64,000 nucleotides of DNA from Oscillatoriaceae cyanobacterium M33_DOE_052 (GCA_015296065.1 DVDU01000167.1:1-64000); one strand, 5' to 3'; shown: positions 8,425-17,146, numbered from the stretch's first letter. Notes: generated by a model not told the origin, from the letters alone. Numbers and translations are program-made.

Positions 8425-8528
8425 AACTGCTGTTAGATACTCATATTTGGCAGCAGGTAACGCACCTCCTCCAGGTTGGCACAGGTTGGAAAGGAGGGGC
8501 GATCGTGGTGCTAGTTAGCGTCTTCTAG
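8421..8528 (+). pseudogene. Truncated PIN-domain (VapC-like) toxin
   Basis: The frame starts with MKLLLDTHIWQQV, which is the canonical first strand of a VapC-type PIN RNase (LLLDTHI with the first catalytic Asp), using the ATG that overlaps the antitoxin stop. After about 11 codons the similarity ends and the frame runs through unrelated sequence to a TAG at 8526-8528, giving 35 residues against about 130 for the family. The other acidic residues of the active site are gone, so no RNase activity is expected. The break lies just before the convergent gene at 8511, which suggests that insertion or deletion joined the two. Confidence 0.75.
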
Positions 8529-8879
8529 AAGACTATCAAGCATTGGCGTTAAAATTCTGACAACGGGATTATTTATCAGTTCCATTAAAGCTGCTGTTCC
8601 GCCTGCTCTTAAAGCATTGATTACTTTTGCTTTTATATCAGGATTTTTATCGATTTCTTCTATAGCTTTTATTGCTAAGTCTCTTTTTTCTTTAGCCGTT
8701 GTTGTTGGGTAGCTCTGAGACAACTGAGCTAAAAGCTGCTGAATTTCAGCGGCAGCTTCTGTAAGATTTTTTTGCTGTGCTGAGGTACTGTGAGTGTTAG
8801 TAATGTTACCGACAACGTTCCCGGTAGATATGACTGAATTTTGAACATTACTTGTTTTGACTGACTTATCTTCTATCAT
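8511..8879 (-). CDS. Small cyanobacterial protein of signalling/pentapeptide-associated type
   Basis: 122 residues. The N-terminal part contains VISTGNVVGNITNTH, a short Gly/Asn-rich segment, and the C-terminal part is helical (TEAAAEIQQLLAQLSQSYP, then KAIEEIDKNPDIKAKVINAL and RAGGTAALMELI). From memory, this helical module is found at the C-terminal end of many cyanobacterial pentapeptide-repeat, NACHT and effector-type proteins. Here it stands alone. A good ribosome-binding site (GGAGAAGAA) lies upstream on the minus strand. The next gene on the same strand (8927-9487) ends 47 bases upstream and the two may form an operon. No biochemical function is known to me. Confidence 0.65.
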   Translation of the reverse strand: MIEDKSVKTSNVQNSVISTGNVVGNITNTHSTSAQQKNLTEAAAEIQQLLAQLSQSYPTTTAKEKRDLAIKAIEEIDKNPDIKAKVINALRAGGTAALMELINNPVVRILTPMLDSLLEDAN

Positions 8880-8926
8880 TTTAGATTCTTCTCCTGACTA
8901 TTTTATTAAAAACGTTCATCTGTTTA

Positions 8927-9487
8927 TTATACCCGATTTACTACATCGCCGGTAATTTGTCCTGATATCAAAGTAGATCCATGAGCTTGACCTATTGTGA
9001 TTGACCGATCCTGAAATGTCTCAAAATTAAATTCTATAGATTTTGGCTCATCGTTGTTCATAATATCATGTATAGTAACAATGATTTGCAAAATAAATTC
9101 CTTATTTTTACTGACTATAATTACTCCTTCTCCTGAATTCATGCCGATCTTGAGACCATATTTTTCTTGGATTCTCTTTTGGCTATGTCTCCAAAATAGC
9201 CAAACCACAAATATTAAAATAAAAATACCAACCCCAAGTGGAATAGTAATCAATCCAAACACAAGAATAAACCAGTACCAAGTTGGAACAGGATATTTTT
9301 TTGTAAGATCTGCAAGTTCAACATCACATATATTGCGAATTTGATACACAGTATTTTCAAACACAATAGTGTTATTTATGATTTTGAGAATAGATGTCCT
9401 TATGGCTGGTTTTTTGTCCCCACCCATATTTTCTTGAGGTAACAGTTGCTGCAGCTTGGACTGGAGTAGGGAATTATTGGGAGACAT
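8927..9487 (-). CDS. DUF6232-like membrane protein
   Basis: 186 residues. A soluble N-terminal part (about 1-68, with TSILKIINNTIVFENTVY) is followed by two close membrane segments (about 69-93, WYWFILVFGLITIPLGVGIF onward), a basic cytoplasmic-looking stretch, and a beta-rich C-terminal domain (about 115-186). The arrangement of a strand pair, a membrane hairpin and a PH-like C-terminal domain recalls DUF6232 proteins. The last residues, STLISGQITGDVVNRV, resemble the VISTGNVVGNITN segment of the neighbour at 8511. The gene is clearly richer in A/T than the housekeeping genes around the patch, consistent with transfer. Divergent from the STAND gene at 9709. Function unknown. Confidence 0.6.
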   Translation of the reverse strand: MSPNNSLLQSKLQQLLPQENMGGDKKPAIRTSILKIINNTIVFENTVYQIRNICDVELADLTKKYPVPTWYWFILVFGLITIPLGVGIFILIFVVWLFWRHSQKRIQEKYGLKIGMNSGEGVIIVSKNKEFILQIIVTIHDIMNNDEPKSIEFNFETFQDRSITIGQAHGSTLISGQITGDVVNRV

Positions 9488-9635
9488 AATATAATTTATT
9501 CAAAAATTAAGTATAACCACAAAAGCATATCTTTTTATGATTATATGGGACAAAAAATTATTGTCAACCCCCAAAATATACAATTTTGCCCCACTCATCC
9601 CCCAAAATTCACCCCAAAAAATCTAAATTTGTCCC

Positions 9636-9673
9636 AAAATGTACAAAAATGTGCAAAAAAGCCTAAAATGTGC
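9636..9673 (+). promoter_or_regulatory. Three phased AAAATGTRC motifs before the STAND gene
   Basis: AAAATGTAC (9636), AAAATGTGC (9646) and AAAATGTGC (9665), with starts 10 and 19 bases apart, so on about the same face of the helix. They lie 36-73 bases upstream of the ATG at 9709. The protein itself has an N-terminal HTH, so autoregulation is possible. Function is inferred only. Confidence 0.4.
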
Positions 9674-9708
9674 TATCATATACAAAATCCTTGCATACTA
9701 CTACACCC

Positions 9709-11085
9709 ATGAATCTTGAAGAAATGTTACAAGTGGCCGATGAAATCGTATTTGCACAAACAGAACATCATCTGGATGACTTACAAGAAGCCGTACTGCG
9801 AGGGACCCTCCAAGGTAACATATACAAGAAGATAGCTAAGGATTTGGACTGCTCGGAAAGTAGTGTGAGGAATGCAGGTTCGGAATTATGGCGGATACTT
9901 TCAGCAGCGTTAGGCGAAGAAGTTAGTAAAACGAATTTACGCTCGGTCATGGGTAGGTTGCAAACTTCTAATATTTTAAACTTTGCACACAACGTTAGCG
10001 GTAGCTTTAACATTTGTTCAGAAACTCCACAAAACTCAACGATTCCAAACTCACCCACCCCAACAGAGCAAACACCCCACCCCCAACCACCCCCAAAATA
10101 TCAAGATTTAAGCCAGATGCCAGAGTTGGGGGATTTTTATGGACGCACCCAAGAACTGGAAACCCTCCATAACTGGATTTTACAACAACGCTGTCGCCTA
10201 GTAGCCCTCACCGGTGTCAGCGGTATCGGTAAAACCACCTTAGCCGTGCAACTGGTACAACAAATAAAAGATGAGTTTGAATATGTCATCTGGTGCAGTC
10301 TAGAGACATCCCCGCCTTTTTCAGAATTTCAAGCTGAACTAATCAAATTTTTGTCCCAGTCAGAAACGCCAGATTTATCCGCCACCTCCCCAAACACCTC
10401 CACCCTCATCAAATATTTGCGAAACCATCGCTGTTTAGTCGTCTTAGATAACGTTCACCGCCTTTTCAGTAGCGGCGAATTGGCTGGCAAGTATAAACCA
10501 GAAACCGAAGAATATCGCTCCTTATTTAAACAGATAGAACAATTATCCCATCAAAGTTGCCTTCTATTAATTGGTTGGGAACAACCCAGAGAATTGCCTC
10601 AAGGTAAAAGCCAAACCGCTCCTATTTGTACCTTGCAGCTAGGGGGTTTAGACAGGACGGCGGTACGGGAATTACTGACTGCTTATGGTTGGGCAGAAAT
10701 GGACAACTGGGCAACCTTGATGGACTGCTACCAAGGCAACCCCTTTTGCTTAAAAACTGTCGCTACTCAGATTTTAGAAGTAGCAGAAGGGTTGACAGAT
10801 TGCTTGCCAGAGGATACTATATTGCTGCCAGAAGAGGTGAAAGATAGTTTGCAGCAGCAGTGGGAGCGGTTATCGGAGATAGAAAAAAACCTGATGTTTT
10901 TCTTGGCGAAAGAAAATCAATCAGTCAATCTGGCAAAATTGCTGGAAACTGGCATTATCTCACCAGCAGATTTAGGAAATGTGGTGCAATATCTTGGGCG
11001 ACGTGGCTTAATTGAAAAAAGAGAAAGTTTTTATAGTTTGTCCCCGGTGATTAAACAGTATGTTAAAGGTTTGGCTGAAAATTAA
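9709..11085 (+). CDS. HTH-NB-ARC STAND NTPase (vMAP-type N terminus)
   Basis: About 458 residues. The N terminus (MNLEEMLQVADEIVFAQ, then LRGTLQGNIYKKIAKDL and EEVSKTNLRSVMGRL) matches the helix-turn-helix seen in vWA-MoxR-associated (vMAP) and related cyanobacterial signalling proteins. After a proline-rich linker comes an NB-ARC ATPase with FYGRTQEL, the P-loop GVSGIGKTT (near residue 172), Walker B CLVVLDNV (near 243) and a winged-helix end. STAND proteins are nucleotide-controlled switches for signalling, defence or cell death, and normally end in a long repeat sensor. None is present: the protein stops after the winged helix. A GTG start at 9670 is possible, but the ATG at 9709 gives the family N terminus. 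Confidence 0.85.
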   Translation: MNLEEMLQVADEIVFAQTEHHLDDLQEAVLRGTLQGNIYKKIAKDLDCSESSVRNAGSELWRILSAALGEEVSKTNLRSVMGRLQTSNILNFAHNVSGSFNICSETPQNSTIPNSPTPTEQTPHPQPPPKYQDLSQMPELGDFYGRTQELETLHNWILQQRCRLVALTGVSGIGKTTLAVQLVQQIKDEFEYVIWCSLETSPPFSEFQAELIKFLSQSETPDLSATSPNTSTLIKYLRNHRCLVVLDNVHRLFSSGELAGKYKPETEEYRSLFKQIEQLSHQSCLLLIGWEQPRELPQGKSQTAPICTLQLGGLDRTAVRELLTAYGWAEMDNWATLMDCYQGNPFCLKTVATQILEVAEGLTDCLPEDTILLPEEVKDSLQQQWERLSEIEKNLMFFLAKENQSVNLAKLLETGIISPADLGNVVQYLGRRGLIEKRESFYSLSPVIKQYVKGLAEN

Positions 11086-11203
11086 TTGATGAAATCAATA
11101 ATTAAAAAAAATGCTTCATAAGCAAGCGCAATCCTGCCGAATAATTTTATAGTCATTTCAATTAAGAATGAGACAACCCTTGCAGTTGCCCTCTATCCCC
11201 CAA

Positions 11204-11232
11204 CCCCTTTCTCCCAAAAGGGGAGAAAGGGG
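11204..11232. terminator. Hairpin after the STAND gene
   Basis: CCCCTTTCTCCC pairs with GGGAGAAAGGGG across a short AAAAG loop. It lies between the STAND gene and leuB, which converge, and could terminate transcription or be a dispersed repeat. No long T run follows. Confidence 0.4.
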
Positions 11233-11266
11233 AGTAAGACCAGGATGCCAAACATGAATCTTGGGA

Positions 11267-11333
11267 GGGCGAAGCATTCGGGTCATAAATTTTGGGTTTT
11301 TTGCCAAACATTCCTCGCCCGAATGCTTCGCCC
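11267..11333. repeat. Dispersed inverted repeat, GGGCGAAGCATTCGGG type
   Basis: GGGCGAAGCATTCGGG at 11267-11282 and its reverse complement at 11318-11333 enclose 35 bases. Related elements are at 17050-17120, 21781-21803 (right arm only) and 47238-47311. They carry no gene and look like a small non-autonomous (MITE- or REP-like) element. Confidence 0.8.
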
Positions 11334-11350
11334 CTACAAGCTAATCCGCA

Positions 11351-11382
11351 GTAGTTGGGTTTCGTGCCTCAACCCAACCTAC
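11351..11382. repeat. Dispersed palindrome, GTAGTTGGGTTT type
   Basis: GTAGTTGGGTTTCG, four bases, then the near-complement CTCAACCCAACCTAC. The right end (CCTAC) contains the reverse complement of the leuB stop codon. Relatives are at 47358-47390 and 49031-49122. Confidence 0.75.
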
Positions 11383-12464
11383 GAAGCTAACATTTCCAGG
11401 AGAACGTCTCCCATTGCCCGACAGCCAACCAGTTTCATACCTTCAGACATGATATCGCCGGTGCGATAGCCAGCATCAAGGACTTTTTCTACCGCAGTTT
11501 CGATCGCATCAGCGGCGGCGGGTTGGTTGAGTCCGTAGCGGAGCATCATCGCCGCACTCAGAACCTGCGCCAAGGGGTTGGCTTTATCTTGACCAGCGAT
11601 ATCAGGAGCGGACCCGTGGACGGGTTCAAACAAACCGGGGCCAGTGGCGCCTAAACTAGCAGAAGGCAACATCCCGATGCTACCAGTGAGCATAGCGGCG
11701 ATATCCGAGAGAATGTCACCGAAGAGATTGCCCGTGACAATGGTATCGAATTGTTTCGGCCACCGCACCAACTGCATCGCCGCATTATCTACATAAAGGT
11801 GCGATAGTTCCACATCGGGATATTCAGCGCTAAGTTTGGTAATGCACTCCCGCCACAGTTGCGACACTTCCAGCACATTCGCCTTATCCACAGAACAGAG
11901 TTTGCTCCCCCGTTTGCGAGCGGTTTCAAACGCCACGCGCCCAATTCGCTCGATTTCGGCTTCTGTATAAGCCATTGTATTGACACCCCGCTTAGCGCCG
12001 GTTTCGGTTTCAAAGACGCCTTTGGGTTTACCAAAATAAATGCCGCCCGTCAGCTCCCGCACTACCATAATGTCAGCTCCGGCGACGATTTCCCGCTTCA
12101 GGGTGGAAGCATCCACAAGCTGGGGGAGGATTTTGGCGGGCCGCAGGTTGGCAAATAAACCTAGTCCAGCGCGGATGCCCAGCAGACCAGCTTCGGGGCG
12201 CAGGTGACTGGGGAGGGTATCCCATTGGTAGCCGCCGATCGCCGCCAAGAGTACCGCGTCACTATTGCGGCAAGTTTCCAGAGTCGCTTCGGGTAAAGGA
12301 ACGCCGGTAGCGTCGATCGCCGCACCGCCGATCAGCGCCTCTTGAAATTCAAATTGCAAGTCAAATTGCTTGCCCACCACTGATAGCACCTGGGTGGCGA
12401 CGCCGATAATTTCTGGTCCGATGCCGTCACCTGGTAACAGAGTAATCCGATATTGTTGGGTCAT
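11379..12464 (-). CDS. leuB: 3-isopropylmalate dehydrogenase
   Basis: NAD-dependent oxidative decarboxylase of leucine synthesis, cytoplasmic homodimer. 361 residues, normal for LeuB. Motifs seen: [11 protein letters not shown] at the start, [11 protein letters not shown] with the substrate-binding region, SVDKANVLE, the metal-binding VDNAAMQLV and [10 protein letters not shown] segments, and the NAD-specific loop [14 protein letters not shown] near residue 285. The start ATG at 12464 gives the standard N terminus. The stop codon TAG lies inside a dispersed palindrome (11351-11382), so the last residues may have been fixed by repeat insertion. It is not in a leu operon here. A large repeat block separates it from ispH upstream. 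Confidence 0.96.
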   Translation of the reverse strand: MTQQYRITLLPGDGIGPEIIGVATQVLSVVGKQFDLQFEFQEALIGGAAIDATGVPLPEATLETCRNSDAVLLAAIGGYQWDTLPSHLRPEAGLLGIRAGLGLFANLRPAKILPQLVDASTLKREIVAGADIMVVRELTGGIYFGKPKGVFETETGAKRGVNTMAYTEAEIERIGRVAFETARKRGSKLCSVDKANVLEVSQLWRECITKLSAEYPDVELSHLYVDNAAMQLVRWPKQFDTIVTGNLFGDILSDIAAMLTGSIGMLPSASLGATGPGLFEPVHGSAPDIAGQDKANPLAQVLSAAMMLRYGLNQPAAADAIETAVEKVLDAGYRTGDIMSEGMKLVGCRAMGDVLLEMLAS

Positions 12465-12470
12465 AGTCTT

Positions 12471-12712
12471 GGCTCGTAGTAGGGCTTTAGCCCTCTAAAA
12501 AAGGCTCGTAGTTGGGCTTTAGCCCTCTAAAAAAGGCTCGTAGTTGGGCTTTAGCCCTCTTTGATAGGCTCTCATTTTTTGGGCTGAAGCCCAACTACAA
12601 ACCCCCCCCTTTCAAAGGGGGGTAGGGGGGATAGGCTAAAGCCCAACTACAAACCCCCCCCTTTCAAAGGGGGGTAGGGGGGATAGGCTAAAGCCCAACT
12701 ACAAACCTAGAT
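12471..12712. repeat. Large repeat block between ispH and leuB
   Basis: Three left-arm units (GTAGTTGGGCTTTAGCCC with a CTCTAAAAAAGGCTC spacer) face three right-arm units (GGCTAAAGCCCAACTAC), two of which are joined to an identical CCCCCCCTTTCAAAGGGGGG segment. The block can fold into a very long hairpin. The same unit occurs at 53514-53607 and, in frame, inside cobN near 28295-28320. Confidence 0.85.
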
Positions 12713-12716
12713 AAGT

Positions 12717-13925
12717 TTATACCCCCAAAGGAGCAGCCTTGAGAGCAAAAATTTTCTCCATCACCGCTTCTACCGACTTATCGGGAGTCGAGGCGCCGGA
12801 GGTAATACCAATCACGATTTCCCCGGCGGGGAGCCAGTTATCTTTCACTTCCATCTCACCGTGCATCGGCTTGTAGGTGATGCGATCGCCCGGTCCGATG
12901 CGCTCCGGTCCGTCAATCCAATAGGAAGGGATACCCCGCTCTTCGGCAATTTCCTGTAAGTGACTGGTATTAGAAGAGTTAAAGCCGCCAATCACTACCA
13001 TCAAATCCAGCTTTTCTTCTACCAGCTTAAACATAGCATCTTGCCGTTCTTGGGTGGCATCGCAGATGGTATTAAAAGCGATAAAATGTTCGTTTAACTT
13101 GTCGGGGCCATATTTTTTCATCATCGTATGTTCAAATAGCTTGCCGATTTGTTCGGTTTCGCTTTTGAGCATAGTGGTTTGGTTGGCGACGCCCACACGT
13201 TGTAAATCTTTGTCGGGGTCAAATCCGGCACTGATAGCTTTGCTGAATTTGGCGAGAAATTCCTGTTTATCGCCACCATTGAGGATGTAGTTAGCCACAT
13301 ATTCCGCCTCTGCCATATTGAGGACGATGAGATATTTACCGGCAAAAGAGCTGGTGGCGAGGGTTTCTTCGTGCTTGTATTTACCGTGAATGATGGAAGT
13401 GCAATCACGTTTTTTATGTTTTTCGACACTGTTCCAGACTTTGGAAACCCAGGGACAGGTAGTATCGACGATTTTGCAGCCTTTATCGTTGAGGAGCTGC
13501 ATTTCTTGGACCGTGGCGCCGAAGGCGGGGAGAATGACTACATCACCAGATTCTACTGGGGAAAAGTCTTTTTGACCGTTGGTTACGGGGATGAATTGCA
13601 CCTGCATATCGCGCATATGCTGGTTAACGGCGGGGTTGTGGATGATTTCATTGGTGATCCAGAGGCGCTCCGTGGGGAAGTGGGTGCGGGTTTCGTAGGC
13701 GATCGCCACGGCGCGTTCCACCCCCCAGCAGAAACCGAACGCCTCAGCGAGGCGGATAGTCACATCACCCCGCTGCAGGGTGTAGTTATTCTCGCGAATG
13801 AGCTGGATCAGGTTGCTTTGATACGCCGAGTTCATCGTGACGGCGACTTCTTCTTCGTGTCCGAATCCCTTGCGATGGTAATTTTCCGACTGTTTGAGGG
13901 CGATAGTAAAAGCTTTGGTATCCAT
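12717..13925 (-). CDS. ispH: 4-hydroxy-3-methylbut-2-enyl diphosphate reductase
   Basis: Last enzyme of the MEP isoprenoid pathway, a [4Fe-4S] reductase making IPP and DMAPP. 402 residues, the long form usual in cyanobacteria and plastids. The three cluster cysteines are visible: C66 ([10 protein letters not shown]), C157 ([11 protein letters not shown]) and C288 (NTICDATQ). Conserved NEIIHNP near residue 92 and [11 protein letters not shown] near 315 also fit. ATG at 13925 is used; a later ATG at codon 31 is possible but would remove part of the usual cyanobacterial N-terminal extension. It lies upstream of leuB on the same strand, but the repeat block between them makes co-transcription doubtful. 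Confidence 0.96.
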   Translation of the reverse strand: MDTKAFTIALKQSENYHRKGFGHEEEVAVTMNSAYQSNLIQLIRENNYTLQRGDVTIRLAEAFGFCWGVERAVAIAYETRTHFPTERLWITNEIIHNPAVNQHMRDMQVQFIPVTNGQKDFSPVESGDVVILPAFGATVQEMQLLNDKGCKIVDTTCPWVSKVWNSVEKHKKRDCTSIIHGKYKHEETLATSSFAGKYLIVLNMAEAEYVANYILNGGDKQEFLAKFSKAISAGFDPDKDLQRVGVANQTTMLKSETEQIGKLFEHTMMKKYGPDKLNEHFIAFNTICDATQERQDAMFKLVEEKLDLMVVIGGFNSSNTSHLQEIAEERGIPSYWIDGPERIGPGDRITYKPMHGEMEVKDNWLPAGEIVIGITSGASTPDKSVEAVMEKIFALKAAPLGV

Positions 13926-14083
13926 AATCGGCGCCGTTGCCTTGTTTTAATCCGATCGTACAAGGATTTGTACCGCCAGCCCAAACCACAGCCACCATAT
14001 TGCCAAAAAATTAACCGCTAGTGTCCATAAAGTCACCAGCGGTGTGGATTCAGGACGGTGTAGAGGCGATTCGGGAATCGCCC

Positions 14084-15724
14084 CTACTCACCCATCGTGG
14101 AGCTAATGCCAGAGATAAACTCTTGACCGTAGCCTTCTTCCCCGTGTTCGTTAATGTCCATGCCTTGAACTTCCAAAGTGGATTTAATGCGGAGGCCGAT
14201 GGTAGCGTCAATTACTTTTAGCAGTACAAATGTCACTACACCTGCAAACACATATGTCACCACAATCGCAATGATTTGTCGCCAGACTTGGGCAGGGTCG
14301 CTGCCTTGAAAGAGCTGGCCGCTGTCGCCGAAGAGCAAACCATTGGCACCGTAGGGGTTCACCATCTTGGTGGCGAAAACGCCGGTGAGGATGGCGCCGA
14401 TCGTCCCTCCTACCCCATGCACGGGGTAGGTATCCAAAGCATCATCAATTTGCAGCTTGTTTTTAATGCTAATGGCAAAGAAGCAGCAAAAAGCAGTAAT
14501 GAAGCCAATCAACAGAGCCGATAGGGGGGTGACAAATCCGGCAGCGGGGGTAATACCCACCAAACCGGCCACGGCCCCAGTGGCAATTCCCACCGCCGTG
14601 GGTTTTTTGCGCAGCACCCATTCTAAAATTACCCACATCATGGCGGCGCCAGCAGCAGAAGTGTTGGTATTGACAAAGGCAGCGGTAGCGATCGAGCCAG
14701 AAGCCAAAGCACTCCCAGCATTAAAACCGAACCAACCAAACCAGAGTAACCCAGCGCCGAGCAAAATAAACGGCACATTGTGGGGGACGCTGAGCTGGTG
14801 GGGATAGGTTTTCCTCGGTTTAATGACTAAGGCGGCTACAAGAGCGGAAATACCAGAAGCGATATGCACCACGGTCCCACCGGCAAAATCCAAAGCGCCG
14901 ATACCGCCATACAAGCCCAAGATACCGCCTTTAGCCCAAACCATATGGGCGAGAGGATAGTAAACGATGCTAGACCAGAGGACGATAAACAAACAGTAGG
15001 CGCGAAAGTTGATTCGCTCGACGATCGCCCCGGAAATTAGCGCCGGGGTGATGATGGCAAACATGGCTTGGTAAATGGCATATACCTGATGCGGGACCGT
15101 AGGCGCATAAGAAGCCAGCTCGCTATACTCTGGGTTAGATGCTTTGAGAGCTGTTTCATAAGCCATTGGGGGCAAATAACCAGTGGTTTGCGCATGGCTG
15201 ACGCCATTAAAAAATAGCCACTTCAGGCCCCCGATAATTGGTAAACCGGGAGCAAAGGAAAGGCTGTAACCCCATAATACCCAGGTGACGCCTACTAGGG
15301 CCATGAGGATGAAACTCATCATCATGGTGTTCAGGACGTTGCGCGATCGGACAAAACCGCAATAGAAAAAAGCCAGTCCAGGAGTCATCAGTAACACCAG
15401 GGCCGCGCAAATCAGCATAAATGTGGTGTCTGCTGACTCTTGCGCCGTCGCCGATGCCTTTTCAGCCGCTAATACTGCACTTTTCGCCGCTTCTAGTTCC
15501 GCAGTGAGTTTTTGGATTTCGTCCTTGGTGGCAAATACGGCTGGGGCGGATATTACCGGAGCCGTTTCCGGTGCAACTCCTTCCTCTCCTAAATCACTTG
15601 GTTCTACTTGTTCTGCGGCTGGCACCTCCTCGAGGTATTCATCTTGTGCCAGTGCCGGTCCCGTGAGAGGCACCAGTAACAAGCACAGGACGAGTAGAGC
15701 ATTAATAATTAATCTTGGCAACAC
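14084..15724 (-). CDS. amt: Ammonium transporter, Amt family, with extended N terminus
   Basis: Inner-membrane ammonium channel, trimer, for nitrogen scavenging. About 546 residues, longer than usual. It has a signal-like segment (LLVLCLLLVPLTGPALAQ), then an acidic Pro/Glu-rich and coiled-coil stretch (to about residue 95) before the eleven-helix Amt domain, which opens with DTTFMLICAALVLLMTPGLA. The signature DFAGGTVVHIASG and the pore histidine of PVHGVGGTIG are present. A TTG at 15739 opens the frame, but GTG at 15724 sits after GGGGAG and begins the signal peptide, so it is preferred. A perfect GTA-N8-TAC box lies about 70 bases upstream of this start, fitting NtcA activation under nitrogen limitation. 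A second amt gene is 1.4 kb away. Confidence 0.93.
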   Translation of the reverse strand: MLPRLIINALLVLCLLLVPLTGPALAQDEYLEEVPAAEQVEPSDLGEEGVAPETAPVISAPAVFATKDEIQKLTAELEAAKSAVLAAEKASATAQESADTTFMLICAALVLLMTPGLAFFYCGFVRSRNVLNTMMMSFILMALVGVTWVLWGYSLSFAPGLPIIGGLKWLFFNGVSHAQTTGYLPPMAYETALKASNPEYSELASYAPTVPHQVYAIYQAMFAIITPALISGAIVERINFRAYCLFIVLWSSIVYYPLAHMVWAKGGILGLYGGIGALDFAGGTVVHIASGISALVAALVIKPRKTYPHQLSVPHNVPFILLGAGLLWFGWFGFNAGSALASGSIATAAFVNTNTSAAGAAMMWVILEWVLRKKPTAVGIATGAVAGLVGITPAAGFVTPLSALLIGFITAFCCFFAISIKNKLQIDDALDTYPVHGVGGTIGAILTGVFATKMVNPYGANGLLFGDSGQLFQGSDPAQVWRQIIAIVVTYVFAGVVTFVLLKVIDATIGLRIKSTLEVQGMDINEHGEEGYGQEFISGISSTMGE

Positions 15725-16026
15725 ATTTGGTCTCCCCAATGATTGATGCAGCGTGATCGACTCCTCAAAATTGCATCAACTGCCTTAAAAAAGTAGTATC
15801 AATTGCTACCAATGCCATCAAATATCTACTGATATTGTCAAATTTACAGGAAAATTTTATGATAAATTTTTGTATCAATTTCTCATTTTCTCGCATGTTT
15901 TTCAGGGATTCGGTATCGAGGTTGATTTTTCTAATAAAAATCACGATAAAACTACATTAGACCTCTGATTTATGCAAGAAAATATGGGGATCCCCATCTC
16001 TCCCCATCTCTCCCCAAGTCTAATTT
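15725..16026. other. Promoter region of the first amt gene
   Basis: No gene is seen. It holds the NtcA-type box at 15796-15809, an A/T-rich upstream stretch, and two ATCTCTCCCC repeats at 15990-16015 beside the end of the SGNH hydrolase gene. Confidence 0.6.
15796..15809 (-). promoter_or_regulatory. NtcA-type box upstream of amt
   Basis: GTATCAATTGCTAC is a perfect GTA-N8-TAC NtcA consensus. On the minus strand a TGCAAT hexamer, a weak -10 match, starts 20 bases further on, the spacing expected for NtcA-activated promoters. The six fixed bases alone would occur about once per 4 kb by chance; position and target gene raise the likelihood. Confidence 0.7.
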
Positions 16027-16920
16027 TTAAGCGTTGATTTGGAGCTGCATAAATAAAATCAGGGCAGAACGCCAAACTAAATAACCCTGCTGATTCAAAT
16101 GCAAGCCATCGGTAGTGAGCAGGAGGCTGAGGTTCCCTGCATCATCGGCAAACAGAGGGTGCAAGTCCAGATATGTGGCACCTTCTTGGGCGGCAATTTC
16201 TTTCAGGGAGCGGTTGATTTCTCGGATTTTCTGATTAGGGATAGCGAGGAGACGATCGCGCCCTTCCCAACTAGCTCCAGGTCCGCTGTGGGGTAAAATC
16301 GACTGTAGCACCACTTTAGCATTAGGGTGAACCCAGAGCAAATCCCGGATAATCAGGCGGGAATTCTCTAAAATCTCCTCTGGCGGCACCCCCCGAATCA
16401 AATCATTAATCCCAATCATCACGAAAACCACTGATGGGGAGGTGTTATCCAATAGGGACAGCCGTTTGAGCAGTCCGGCGGAAGTTTCCCCGGAAATCCC
16501 CTGATTCAGCCAGTTTTTCCCGTTAGGGAGCAATTCGGTTGGAAACCAAAGACTAATCGAATCTCCCGCCAAAATCGCCAAATTTTCCGGCTTATTGGCT
16601 GCTGCAGCCGCCGCTTCCCGCTCTAACTGCGCAACCCACTGGTCATAAGTCCATTTATGGCGCGGTCCTAAATCCATTGGGACGGAGCCACCACCAGCCG
16701 TCACCTGGTTGGAACCAGCCTGATGTGGCGAGTTAAACGATGGTGGCGCCAAATCGGAAGGCGATCGACCAGGTTGGCTCAGAACTACCACAGCCACAGT
16801 CAGCATCAGGAGCCCGTTAGTCGCCAAAGATAGCATAGGCCAGCACCCACCATTCTTTGATGGAGCGTCAGCTATCAGGGCGTTTTGTGCCCCACTCTCG
16901 TCGGAGTTTGCCCGGTTCAC
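16027..16920 (-). CDS. SGNH/GDSL-type lipase-acylhydrolase, membrane anchored
   Basis: Serine esterase of the SGNH fold, about 297 residues. A single N-terminal membrane segment (about 28-48, ATNGLLMLTVAVVVLSQ) and a Ser/Pro-rich linker precede the hydrolase domain. Block I is AGDSISLWFP with the nucleophile serine near residue 120; the oxyanion Gly is in NQGISGETS, the Asn in MIGINDL, and the Asp/His pair in TTDGLHLNQQGY. The product should sit on the outer face of the inner membrane. The true substrate is unknown. GTG at 16920 is the start. It is placed between two amt genes on the same strand; no link to nitrogen is implied by its family. Confidence 0.85.
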   Translation of the reverse strand: MNRANSDESGAQNALIADAPSKNGGCWPMLSLATNGLLMLTVAVVVLSQPGRSPSDLAPPSFNSPHQAGSNQVTAGGGSVPMDLGPRHKWTYDQWVAQLEREAAAAAANKPENLAILAGDSISLWFPTELLPNGKNWLNQGISGETSAGLLKRLSLLDNTSPSVVFVMIGINDLIRGVPPEEILENSRLIIRDLLWVHPNAKVVLQSILPHSGPGASWEGRDRLLAIPNQKIREINRSLKEIAAQEGATYLDLHPLFADDAGNLSLLLTTDGLHLNQQGYLVWRSALILFMQLQINA

Positions 16921-17049
16921 AACCTATTGTCAGGGGGTAAAATTTGCCGCTAGTTGGCTACCTTAGCTTTATTTAGGTTACGACAGAATGAGGCAAACTG
17001 ACAACTGGAGGCGGAGGCGGTGGATCCCTGGTGTGGAATTAGCTAGTAC

Positions 17050-17120
17050 GGGCGAAGCATTCCGGCCAAGAGCCTGTCGCTTTTAACCAATAACCTATTA
17101 CCGGAATGCTTCGCCCCTAC
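17050..17120. repeat. Dispersed inverted repeat, GGGCGAAGCATTCCGG type
   Basis: GGGCGAAGCATTCCGG (17050-17065) and its complement CCGGAATGCTTCGCCC (17101-17116) with a 35-base centre, the same arm and centre length as the copy at 11267-11333 although the centres differ. Confidence 0.8.
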
Positions 17121-17146
17121 AGGGGAATGCTTGGCCACTAGCTTTG

